A stretch of 64,000 nt of DNA from Isochrysis galbana (lineage: Eukaryota > Haptophyta > Isochrysidales > Isochrysidaceae), in assembly GCA_018136815.1 (NCBI GenBank), contig CM030936.1:1-64000 (forward strand), written 5' to 3'. A program made the position numbers and the translations under genes. The notes under the pieces were generated by a model. It was not told the origin of the DNA and did no database searches. It saw only the letters and a program-made list of their open reading frames with translations. Numbering within the stretch: position 1 is the stretch's first letter; the number at the start of each line of letters is the position of its first letter. Of this stretch, positions 54,775 to 64,000 are shown piece after piece.

Positions 54775-55597
54775 GAGTAGAAAGTAAAGGACGGCGTCCT
54801 GTGATACGTAGTCGTCGGCGCCACACACGGCCGACTATGGCGCGATGCGCGCGGGCAGGGGCGGCGATTGGCGTGGCTGCTAGGGCGGCATATTTGGGCA
54901 TATGGTGCCTGGTGGGGCCTTCTATCCCAGTGGAAGACCGAGAAAGCGCCGGCAGCGCGCTCGGTAGCGGTGGGAAGTTGGGTAGTACTCGAGCGCATCT
55001 CGGTACGTTAACGTTGACGCGTTTTCTGCGCCAATGCCGATATTCGACAAGATGTGCGAGGCTGGAGAGCTGGAGAGGGCAATTGGCTCGGCAACGATAG
55101 GGCAGCACATCTTGATCTGACGTTTTGTGCTGTCACTAGTCACTAGTTGAAATGGATAAGAAAAAGACCATGCCGTCCGCTCGGTCGCGGTGCCAAATTA
55201 GCCGCTCTAGCCTTCGGTGACTAGTGGTTCACGTAAGCGTCTTGAGTTTTGTGATACTTTCGTACACATTGAAGTGAAAAATTTCGAGTTTGACTTATGA
55301 TCCAGTGTGCGTAGAACCACGCCTTGTGGACTTAGTGAGTTGGCGTCACAAGCTTCCTCGCTATTCGATGTTTGTGCCTCGCATGAAGGGCCTCACTAAA
55401 AATATACCGGAGGGGGCCGATTGTATTTCGCGCACCGTCTTCGAAGGCCTGAAATTCGGTATTTTTCGAAAATTTCGCCGGAGAACCCCCCAATTTTTTT
55501 GCTGATCCATCCTACCGGAACTAGGGAGCTGATTTAGACCTTCATTTACCCATTGCAGCTGGTGCCCTCCGCACCCCCATAGTGAGTGACCGGGCTA
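54775..55597 (+). repeat. Right part of the satellite-carrying TIR element, copy 2
   Basis: It holds about one ~204-bp unit (54800-54990) and then the unique right part, closely matching 5850-6452, down to AGTGAGTGACCGGGCTA at 55581-55597. The left part is missing and a LINE piece abuts it. Confidence 0.8.
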
Positions 55598-55676
55598 GTA
55601 TAGTTCATGCGAAATGCGAACTGCGAACACTCCTCTTAGTACTTAGTAGGGATAGGGGTAGGAGTCTCTACGATTT

Positions 55677-56018
55677 CTATTTGTTGTTATACGGTCTAGC
55701 TTGACTCATTTTTGTGCGGACCAGAGAGGTGGTGGGAAGGACGAGGACCACAACGGCAGAACTCACCAAAAGTGGAATGTGAAACGGCGCGGAGGATGCC
55801 TCGACAGCCTCCTTGAAACGAACTCTCTCACTCTCCTCCGCGGAGCGACGTAAAGGCAGGGAAACCTTGCTTTGGGCATCGAAACTCTGAATTGTCCGGC
55901 CGGGATCTATTGTACCACGACTCCCACGCCTTCGCGGGCCGACGACCATGAGCTTCGCGTCGCGGCTTCTTCCTCGGCTCAAACAACGCCAGCTCTCTCT
56001 CTCCAATCTCGAGTACAT
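55677..56018 (-). CDS. Unrecognised small protein with a possible membrane helix
   Basis: The minus frame from ATG at 56018 ends SLVRTKMSQARPYNNK and a stop, after a hydrophobic segment HIPLLVSSAVVVLVLPTTS. A charged helix-like part (ESERVRFKEAVEAS) precedes it. It diverges from the zinc-finger gene across a (CT)n tract at 56050-56090. No family is recognised, and the upstream part may be non-coding. Confidence 0.3.
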   Translation of the reverse strand: MYSRLERESWRCLSRGRSRDAKLMVVGPRRRGSRGTIDPGRTIQSFDAQSKVSLPLRRSAEESERVRFKEAVEASSAPFHIPLLVSSAVVVLVLPTTSLVRTKMSQARPYNNK

Positions 56019-56039
56019 ACTTTAGATGCCCTCACCGCC

Positions 56040-56043
56040 ACAG

Positions 56044-56087
<44 letters not shown>

Positions 56088-56711
56088 GCTCCCCCCGTCC
56101 TCTTCTTGGTCGGGCTAGATACCGGCTCTCTGAGAGGATCTCTTCTCCACCTCCTCCGTTCCCTTTCCTCTCGTCGACGATTGGGGGACCCCCTCCAATA
56201 CTTTATTGGTTCAGTCTCGGCCCCTCCCCCTCGCGCCCCCCCCCCCCCCCCCCTCAACGCGCGGAGAGGCGGGGAGGAGGGGGCGGGGGGGGGGAGGAGA
56301 TGCTGCGCCCTCGCGGCCGGGGGGGCGGACGGCGGGGGAAAGACAACCCTGGCATTCGAAAGAAATGGCGGAAATACGTGAATAACGGGAGGGGGTAGGT
56401 GCAGCAGGGGAGTGGCGGCTGTCCTACATTGCAGGAGGAGAGCTAGAAAGAGAGGCGGGGGGGAGAGAGAGAGAGCCGCGCGCCGCGCGCGAGGGAAAGG
56501 GGGATGATGGGGAAGAGAGAGAGAGAGAGAGGGGGGGGGGGGGGGGGGGGGGGAGAGAGAGGGAGAGAGAGAGGGAGCGAGCGAGCGAGCGAGAGTTCCC
56601 CCTTCCCCCCCCCCTTCCCTCCTTCCCTTCCCCCCCCCGCCCTCCCCTTCCTTGCCCTCGGCCTCCCCTCGGCCTCCCTTCGCCCCCCCCCCCCCCCCCC
56701 CCCCAACACCG
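56040..56711. repeat. Low-complexity upstream region of the zinc-finger gene
   Basis: It contains (CT)n at 56047-56090, poly-C at 56238-56253, poly-G at 56531-56553 and poly-C at 56687-56704, separated by purine or pyrimidine tracts. Long open frames on both strands are compositional. Confidence 0.8.
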
Positions 56712-59700
56712 ATGCACGCCGCACGCAACACGCAGCAGGCCCTCGACTGGGCATCGAAGCGCAAGTTGCAGGTTGAGAGGGCCGCCCGTCTGCGTGCCGA
56801 GAGACAGGCGCTGCTCAAGGCAGACCGGGTCAACGCCGACAACTTCGACCTCACAGAAAATGACGATGCCAGCCACAACCACCTCCCGCCGCTCGCGGGA
56901 CGCAGGGCTCAGACGAGCCATGAGACAATGCACGCTTCGCACGAGGCTGGCGCTATAGGAGGCTCCGGCCTCGCTGAGCAGAGTAGGCCTCAGTCTGAGC
57001 AGCCGATGGGGCGGTACGGACGCCGCGCCATGCTTGCGAGTCCCTCTGTTGATGGCGAGGCACAGCAGCGGCCCGAGTGGGCGCGCGACATGGGTTCAGG
57101 GGCGAGGCCGAGTAGGTTCGTTGATGGAGCTGAGGGCATCGCGCACGACCATGGCGCCGATCTTGGTGTCGGAGCCCGGAGCTCTCACCGATTAGTTCAA
57201 CCCGACACCTGGGACACGTTCCGCGTCGATGCGCGCTCCTTCGGTGCGCACATCCCGGATGCCGAGTGGCGTGGCGGGGCCACACGCTTTGGCGCCACGC
57301 CGACGGCGACGAGCGAGAAGCACGAAGCCGCGGTTGCCGCTGCAGCAGCACGCTTCCCCGACGACATCCCGCTCACGCAGAGTGACGGCGCGATCGGCTT
57401 CTCTCGGCAACGGATTTTACCACGTGGTGGGTTCAGTGAACAGCCGCAACCGGTGAGCGCTCAGCTGTTTGGCACGCGCAGTTTGATCTGGTTAAGCGCT
57501 CTTTGCTGCCGGCCGCTCTCTGCCTGTGTGTGCACCGACCTTAAATCATGCTGAAGAGTGTGGTTTTGCTTGCATGTGAATGCCGCGCATGAGCGTTCCT
57601 AGGGTTCCCCTTTGTGCTTGGGCATTTCCCCCCCTTCCACATGTCACTGCATCGTCTCCCCACTCACTGTTTTCTTCCACCCACCTTGCCAACTTCAATG
57701 CTCAAATCCGTAAGCTGAGCCATCGTTCCCCCTCCCCCCTCGCTCCCCCTCCCCCCTCGCTGATGGCATCAGCTTAATGCCGCCGATTTCTTCGGCCTGG
57801 AACCAAGGAAGGAGGCGCGGCGCGAAGCTGTACCGGCCGCCATTGACCCTGCCGCCGCCTTCTTTGGCTACGAAGCCGACTTCCCATTGCCAGACCAGCC
57901 AAAGACGACCGAGACTCGTCGCCATGGCCGGCCTCGCAATGCTGCCTCCGCCCCGCCTTCCAGCTCGTACGATCAGTCGATGAGTGGCGCGCCGTCGCCC
58001 GGAATTGCTGGGGACACTGCCGCTGAGGCTCTCCGCCTCCTTCCGCGCCGATCGAGCGTTCACCGCATGGGCGGCGCAGCACGTCGGCCGGAGTTGAACG
58101 TCGACACCACCGTTCATGAGCGCGAGCAGGAGAACGTCTACCACGACGATTCGGCCGGCGACTCGGAGATCTCGGTTGCGCCCACTACCGCTGCGGCAGA
58201 CGCAATTACTGTGCCGCTCTCAGCACAGCGGGCCACACGAGGCTCGCGCGCGCCTACGTTTCAGCAGCCTGAGTGGAACTCGGACTTCACGGGCGCCAAC
58301 ACCCTCCTGTCACAGCCACCTCCGCCAGTGCCACGAAGGCCTTCTGCTGGGCGTCGCCGAGTATCTGCTGCCGAGGCTAACGCGACGGGCGAATTTGCCC
58401 GTCCGCTTGAGGAGGTCGTGGCCCCGCGCCGCACGGCGACACGCGGCCGTCGGGCCGAGGCCAAGCCCGAGTGGGATCCGACGCCCGCCACTGATTCCTA
58501 TGAAGACAACGAGCTCGCCGGCGGCGGTGGTGGCGGCCGGGATGGGAGCCGCCGTCCCCCGACAGGAGATCGTCGACCCGGGTCCTCAACGCGGCGAGTG
58601 CCATCAGCCTCGCGCCGCAGCACGCAGCAGCTTCAATCTCAGCAGCGGTACGACGGCGGCCCCGGTGCCGAGTGGGACGAAAGCGGCTTCAGAGATGATC
58701 GCAACGAGCGCCCAATTGGAGTGTCGCGCGACGAGCGCCCGGTCGGGGGCGGTCGGCGTGATGAGCGGCCGGTGGGCGGCGGTGGGCGCGATGAACGGCC
58801 TGTCGGGGGCGTCTCGCGCGATGAACAGTTTCTTGGGGGTGGGGGCGGGCGTGATGAGCGGCCGCTGCCCAAGGCCCCTGCATCAGTGCCAGTTGGAGAG
58901 GATGAGGCGCCGACTGTTTTGTGCGAGTGCGACATCTGCGGTCGGAAGTTTGCGGAATCTCGCATTGACAAGCATCGTGTCGCTTGCGAGAAGAGCAAGT
59001 CGAAGGTGCGTAAGGTTTTCAACGGCGCCAAGCAGAGACTGCAAGGTCTGGATAATGTTAATGTGAAGGCGGGGGAGAAAGAGGCGCTGAAGGCAGCGGA
59101 GCGGCGGAAGGAGCTGATGCGCAGCAACAACACACACGCCAGCACCGGGGCCGGCAGTGGAGCACCCTATGGCTTTGGTGGCAAGTATGGCGAGTGCGAG
59201 GAAGAGCCGGTGCCCCCGCCTGCCCAGGTGCGCAAGTCGCGCGTGATGCTTGGCAAGGACGGACGACCCTTGTCGCCACTCTCAGCGGCGGTCGCTCGAG
59301 CAAAGGCGGGCGAGGACCCTTTCGACGAGGACCCCGCGCTGCGGCCATCTAGTATTACGCCGTGCCCTTGTTGCGGACGTAACTTCGCCGCAGATCGGCT
59401 TGAGGTGCATTTGGCCATTTGCCAGAAGGTGACAGTCAACTCGCAATCCCGCAAGGTCTGGGACTCGTCACGACAACGGCTCCAAGGAGGCAACTCCGAC
59501 TTCGGCTCCTCGCCCATGCCAGCTCGCCCACTCGGCACCCGCAAGTCGTTCCCACGCGGACCGCCGCGAGTGCCGTCGGCCTCACGTGCAGGGGCAGGTG
59601 ATAGGGCCGCTCGCCATGGCGGCAGCGGCGGTAGCGGCGAAGCATTACGGCCAGGTGGCAGCACGCACGAGGGGGCCTCTATGCCTGCCAACCGGATGCC

Positions 59701-59992
59701 GAAGTGGAAGCGTGATCACGCGGCCTTCCAGGCTGCTCTCAAGGCAGGGAGGCAGCTCAAAGCGGCGCAGGAAGCCGGCATACCCCTATCATCACTGCCG
59801 CCCCCGCCAAGCATTCCCGATCACGACGACCGCACAGCATGTCCTCATTGCGGCCGCCGCTTCAACCAGCAAGCAGCAGAGCGCCACATTCCAAAATGTA
59901 CCTCCATCGCGGCGAAGCCGAAGATGCTCACTCGTGGAGGAGGCATAGGGATCCACAATGCACATCCATCGCGCTCATCCGTTCGCTTCTAG
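56712..59992 (+). CDS. Protein with three C2HC zinc fingers (ZC2HC1-like)
   Basis: Exon 1 (56712-57452) and exon 2 (57773-59992), joined across a 320-nt GTGAGC...CATCAG intron, give 986 residues. The N-terminus is a basic coiled coil (ALDWASKRKLQVERAARLRA). Just after the junction are two similar motifs, ADFFGLE and AAFFGYEAD. Three C2HC fingers of the ZC2HC1/FAM164 type lie at about 633-652 (CDICGRKFAESRIDKHRVAC), 778-797 (CPCCGRNFAADRLEVHLAIC) and 937-956 (CPHCGRRFNQQAAERHIPKC). Between about 530 and 615 is a run of RDERPVGG-type repeats. PEW/AEW motifs recur (PEWARDM, PEWNSDF, PEWDPTP). In this family the fingers are followed by a conserved basic segment, seen here as KVFNGAKQRLQG and KVWDSSRQRLQGG after fingers 1 and 2. 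Function is unknown; many such proteins are ciliary or cytoskeletal. Confidence 0.82.
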
Positions 59993-60726
59993 CCCAATCT
60001 ACCCTCGTCACGGCCACTTGTGGCTAGGACGATACGAGTCATCTCACGAATCGGTTCGCTTTGGTCAAGTGCAGCTCAAACGACGCGACTTACACTCTCT
60101 GGGCGCACGCATAGGGCCATGGCTATGCGCGCTTCATCATCACGGCGAGTTTGCTTGGCCCCAATTCAGCAGTCGGGGTGGTGGCGGGAAGGCAAATCCG
60201 CACTCGTGGCGGTGCCGATAAGTCGAATCCTTAGCCAATGATATACCGACGCCTCGAGACCACAACAAAGTATCGTGCAACGCGTGCACCCCTACAGCAC
60301 GCATACTGAATGGTCACACTTGGGCGTGCTGTGGTATACTCGGGTGCGTTGGGTTTGGGCGGACATACGTGGGTTTTCGGAGTGCTAGCTGCCTTTGAAG
60401 TGTTGTGTGTCGGTTGTGCAAGGGATAGCTAGGGACGGGAGGTAGCATGGAAGCATGAAACTCGGTATTAGGGATGGTATTGGGACGTGGTGTACTGCCC
60501 GTTCTTTGTGAGAAGGGAGTTGTTGACGACGGCCGTCTGCACGCCTTCGTCGCCGATGGCCGATGACCCTTGTTTATTTTTCGTTTTTAACTTGCATTGT
60601 TCTGTGCGCGCTCCGCGTTGTGAGAACCGTTGTGTGCGGGTGGCACGGGCGCACGCCTGGTCGCCATCCGCAAAGTTTATACAGCGCCTATAGCCTATAC
60701 CTATAGGGCTTGCTCTCAGCTCTCTT
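59993..60726. other. Intergenic region
   Basis: No supportable gene or repeat is seen. Frames are short. Confidence 0.5.
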
Positions 60727-60759
60727 GAAGACAACAACTATCGTTAAAACGATAGGGTC

Positions 60760-61700
60760 ATGGAGCGCGCCACGCTCCCCTCCTCTCTCTCCGCCCACTC
60801 CACCGCGCTGGCAGACCAGGATATGCTGGACGCCGCGCAGCCACAGCAGCCATCACCCAGGGCCACGCCAACCCAGGTACCCGCGAGCCACAACCCGATC
60901 CGAGCCCGCATCGCCGTAAGGACAGAACAACAACCAACAGCACACAAAACACCAGCACAACCCTGCCAGCACAGCCAGCCACACGCACACCCAAGGCCAC
61001 AGTGCCTGAACTCCCATAGGGAAAGCCTTCGGGCTGGGCCCCTACAACGCCGCGGCACTGTCCATGTACGCAAGTACGTGGCGCAGTCCCGGCCGGTCAA
61101 CCAGACCAACAGCAAAGCCTCTCTGGAGCCATGCAACATTTGCTACTGGACCCAGCAACTGGGCAAGCACAAGCATGCGCACACGCTGAGAGCACCGTAC
61201 AGAGCACCGCACACCCAACATGCCACAGCCAAGCGCGTTACGCGTGGGCTGGACTGCACAAGAGAGGCCCGCAGACAACCAGGACCAGTGCATCCACAAA
61301 CACGCCCACCCAAACAACCAGAAGCAGCAACACAACAAAGGCTGGAAGCCTTGTCGAACTGCAAGGCGACAAGGCCCCTTGGGAGCCCCGCCTCTAGACG
61401 ACCACTGTGCACGAAGCCCTGTCATACGCCTGGAAGGCTGACCCGATACCCCCCGCCTTGCAAACCGCAGACAAATCCCCAAGGGGAGGATGGACACGAA
61501 ATCGAACAAGAATACGAAGACGACTACTCACAAATCATCATGACATTCACCTCCACGGACCGTGGGCTCAAGATCAAGGACGAGGAGGCGTTCAGCGCCA
61601 TAGTAGCGCACCTCAACAAGCTCGAGGGCGTGGACCTCGAACCCGAATTCCTGGCCAAGAGCTCGGCTGGCCCATGGGAAATCCTGGTCACGGCGGACTG
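60760..61700 (+). CDS. LINE ORF1-like protein
   Basis: The frame starts MERATLPSSLSAHSTALADQ and is rich in Pro, Thr, Gln and Arg for 240 residues. It then has an acidic and more ordered part (DGHEIEQEYEDDYSQIIMTF, then GLKIKDEEAFSAIVAHLNKL) that may be a small folded domain. The open frame continues to 61890, but from about 61700 it is out of register with the RT. ORF1 proteins of LINEs bind element RNA; no RNA-binding motif is recognised here. Confidence 0.55.
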
Positions 61701-62060
61701 CGCACGCCAGTCTGGATTGGGAGAAGGCATTCGACAGAGTAAATTGGGGATTCTACCACGTAGTCATGGACAAACTAAAATTCGGAGAGGACTTCCAGAG
61801 ATATGCGAGAACACTCACAAACGCCGAGGCGAAACCAATTCGCTACATAAAAACAAACGGGGGCAGGAGCTTCCCATTCAACATTGCTAGCGGAGTCCCG
61901 CAAGGGTGCCCGCTCTCTCCACTAGCATTCCTACTGACGGCGGAAGCCCTTACGAGAGTCATAAACGACGATGACAACATAGAGGGGATAATCGTAAATG
62001 GGGCCGAACTTAAAATAAGCCAATTCGCGGACGACACCCAGCTCCTCCTCGCGGCTGACT
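61700..62060 (+). pseudogene. LINE RT fragment (motifs A to C)
   Basis: In a register different from ORF1 it reads LDWEKAFDRVNWGFYHVVMD (motif A Asp), then in frame from 61766 KLKFGEDF, SGVPQGCPLSPLAFLLTAEA (motif B) and SQFADDTQLLL (motif C). It is truncated right after and lacks thumb and C-terminal parts. The sequence is close to the gap-flanking LINE at 14257 (EGIIVNGAELKISQFADDTQ in both). Confidence 0.85.
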
Positions 62061-62440
62061 ACGGAAGCCTGGGGCGGGAGAAAACGCAATGCGGCGAGGG
62101 GGCATCGAGGCGTGGCGACGAGGAGGGAGCCACGCGGGAAGACCTAACGGCGGGGGAAATGTACAAGGGGAAATGAGCAACCACCTTTACCCGCAACACA
62201 CTGAATGGGCGCTCAAAACTCGGTGCTGATTAACTAGTTAATAGTTAACTAGGGTTTGAGTTTCCAGAAACTCGATGATTAATCAAAGGGGGTTTTGAAA
62301 CTGCCGATTAATAGTGATTGATATAGTTAACTTGTTAACTGGTTTAACTGATTCCCAGCCTTGCCATCCCTGCTAGCACCTTCTGTTGTCACCTGGAGGT
62401 AACTTGACTCAACTTGATACTTCATATGTTGAAACCCCCT
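62061..62440. other. Junction repeat and AT-rich segment
   Basis: Positions 62130-62200 share GGGAAGACCTAA to CCTTTACCCGCAACACA with 39960-40022. From 62215 to 62350 the sequence is AT-rich, with GTTAACTAG-type inverted repeats and a hairpin GAGTTTC CA GAAACTC at 62259-62274. No gene is present. Confidence 0.4.
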
Positions 62441-64000
62441 GTGTATTTGGTGTCTGGCGGGGTCCCCCATCCGGATGGATCGTCGAAATCGGGCACGCAG
62501 CGTGCCCGGCATCAGTTTGAAGTTGGGCTCTCCGGGCCTCCCTCGGAGACGTCAAACGTCGAATGGGCTCCACGGATGGCTGATTTCAACGAGATTTCGG
62601 CGCGCGCCCCGCCCGATTGGCGTGACTGTGTGGGTGGCCCCTGTGTATTTGGTGTCTGAAGGGGGCCCCCATCCGGATGGATCGTCCAAAACGGGCGCGT
62701 AGCGCGTCCGGCATCAGTTCGAAGTTGGGCTCTCCGGGCCTCCCTCGGAGACGTCAAACGTCGAATGGGCTCCACGGATGGCTGATTTCAACGAGATTTC
62801 GGCGCGCGCCCCGCCCGATTGGCGTGACTGTGTGGGTGGCCCCTGTGTATTTGGTATCTGGCGGGGTCTCCCATCCGGATGAATCGTCGAAATCGGGCGC
62901 GAGGCGCGTCCGGCATCGGTTCGAAGTTGGGCTCTCCGGGCCTCAACCTACTTTTATAAGTGGGGGTCAATGGGGGCCTCGCGCCCCCCTCTCTCCATCG
63001 CGGACACCCCCCGGGGTGGGCCCGTACAATCAACCCCAGCCCCTGCCCTCTGGCAGGGGCTGGGCAATCAACACTCTGGCCCAGACCCCTAGTGGGCGCG
63101 GGCCGAGACCGAGACTCGCACTCCCACGCCCAGCATGGGCCTGCCCTCGAGCTGACTCCCCCCCCTCCCCTGGTCGCCAGGCATACAGAGGCCACTGGGA
63201 GGCTCCAATGGCCAGCGTGGCAAGCGTGGGAGAGGCAGGGGGGGCCAGGGGCTGAGCCCCAGCCTCCACTGCCCCCTGAGCTGCCCTTGCTGGCCCTCTA
63301 AGAGCCGCCAAAGGCCCTCTGAGAGCAGGCCGTGGCGCGCCGCATGGCGACGCGCCGCAGGGAGAGGGGCGGAGGAGAATGGAGAGAGGGAGAAGGGGGA
63401 ATTTGCGCCCCCCCCGATGGAGTGCGGTAAGAAACGGGCCCCGTTTGCGTTAGCAAACGGGCGAAGGGGGGCGGCTGGCGACAGGAGGGGCGAGAAGAAG
63501 GGAGTGGCTCGAGACGTCCCTGTGGCAGGTATCGGGGGGCGCAGTCATTTATTTCTTCGAGGACTGCTCGCGGCGCGAGCTGTAAGGGCCGTTCTGCTTC
63601 ACGACGAGAGGTCCCTCCCCCCCCCCCCCGGTGTTTTTCCCCGGAGAGTCGGCCGGCGTCGACCGGTCCGCCTCAATGGGTTTTCCCTCATTGTAACTTG
63701 TGGGGAGTTATAATGGCAGCCGGGGGTTTGCGAGGGGGGAGATTTGAAGGGATGCATATGTGTATGTGTCTGTGCCGTCACTTCAAGGCGTGCGGGCAAG
63801 TGCGCTGAGGGGTGTCGTGATAGTACCGGGCTAGTGGGAGTAGTGGTACTAACGCTCAGTTGTTTTATTATTATTATTATTGGGCTCTCCGGGCCTCCCT
63901 CGGAGACGTCAAACGTCGAATGGGCTCCGCGGATGGCAGATTTCAACGAGATTTCGGCGCGCGCCCCGCCCGATTGGCGTGACTGTGTGGGTGGCCCCTG
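62441..64000. repeat. 202-bp satellite, interrupted
   Basis: Unit starts (GTGTATTTGG) fall at 62441, 62643 and 62845, a 202-bp period. The third unit is interrupted at 62945 by a SINE-like insertion and resumes at 63880, running off the window. Units are over 90% alike by eye. Blocks such as TCGAAGTTGGGCTCTCCGGG and GATTGGCGTGACTG resemble GAAAGTTGGGCACTCCGG and GATTGGCGTGGCTG in the ~204-bp array of 2890-5870. Confidence 0.9.
62945..63879 (+). mobile_element. SINE-like element, copy E, inserted in the satellite
   Basis: TTGGGCTCTCCGGGCCTC occurs at 62927-62944 and 63880-63897, an 18-bp target duplication. The element begins AACCTACTTTTATAAGTGGG and ends in an (ATT)n tail at 63864-63879. The middle is related to copies A and C (a block of GAGGCAGGGGGGGCCAGG then CCCTGAGCTGC, and a CGCCGCAGGGAGAG block). 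No protein is recognised. Confidence 0.85.

Larger units (their letters stand above)
60727..62060 (+). mobile_element. LINE copy with ORF1 and a partial RT
   Basis: The 5' end has the hairpin CTATCGTT AA AACGATAG at 60738-60755, then GGGTC and the ATG at 60760. ORF1 sequence runs to about 61700 and is joined there to RT motif A. The RT is cut off after FADDTQLL near 62060. The endonuclease and the RT N-terminus are missing, so this is a deletion derivative with both ends altered. Confidence 0.8.

Noticed and set aside
55979-56878. 299-codon minus-strand frame over the zinc-finger leader
   Set aside because: It consists of Gly, Ser, Leu and Pro runs encoded by microsatellites.

Overview
This is a nuclear window from a GC-rich eukaryote, most likely a unicellular alga or similar protist. 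There are no operons or ribosomal genes. Several genes carry GT-AG introns of about 66 to 320 nt. One gene is an organelle-type methionyl-tRNA synthetase, and most of the DNA is transposable elements. I cannot name the species. Long poly-G/poly-C runs, purine-rich microsatellites and two 100-N assembly gaps (14258-14357, 29605-29704) mark hard-to-assemble stretches, and single-base frame breaks next to homopolymers may be sequencing errors.

Host genes that can be supported are: an unrecognised spliced gene at 1298-1857 (+); a spliced gene fusing uracil-DNA glycosylase to an endonuclease III at 30699-32512 (-); a membrane protein with a C-terminal J domain at 36925-39132 (+); a three-exon MetRS with a C-terminal WHEP-like domain at 41340-43482 (-); a Mpv17/PMP22-family protein at 47932-48762 (-); a two-exon OTU-type cysteine protease at 51551-53231 (+); and a two-exon protein with three C2HC zinc fingers at 56712-59992 (+). 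Several fragments look coding but cannot be identified.

Mobile DNA by region: 2159-6452 is a 4.3-kb element with 17-bp terminal inverted repeats, a 7-bp target duplication and an internal array of about 15 copies of a ~204-bp unit. 6575-7937 is a decayed minus-strand LTR element. 7954-8823, 33485-33880, 34931-35760 and 62945-63879 are copies of a SINE-like family with (ATT)n-type tails. 8840-9372, 11471-14257, 29230-29590, 44290-46853, 49229-49625, 54050-54770 and 60727-62060 are pieces of a LINE-type retrotransposon with an unusual T-run at its 3' end. 15413-28667 is a nearly complete Ty3/gypsy chromovirus-type element (LTR, gag, a phage-type methyltransferase-like gene, protease, RT, RNase H, integrase, chromodomain, LTR). 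50237-51303 is a short TIR element carrying its own ORF, nested in another dispersed repeat. The right edge (62441-64000) is a 202-bp satellite interrupted by a SINE-like insertion.

The most unusual items are the glycosylase fusion, the methyltransferase-like gene inside the gypsy element (also present in an independent decayed copy), and the TIR element that carries a satellite array and appears to sit inside an intron of the first gene.
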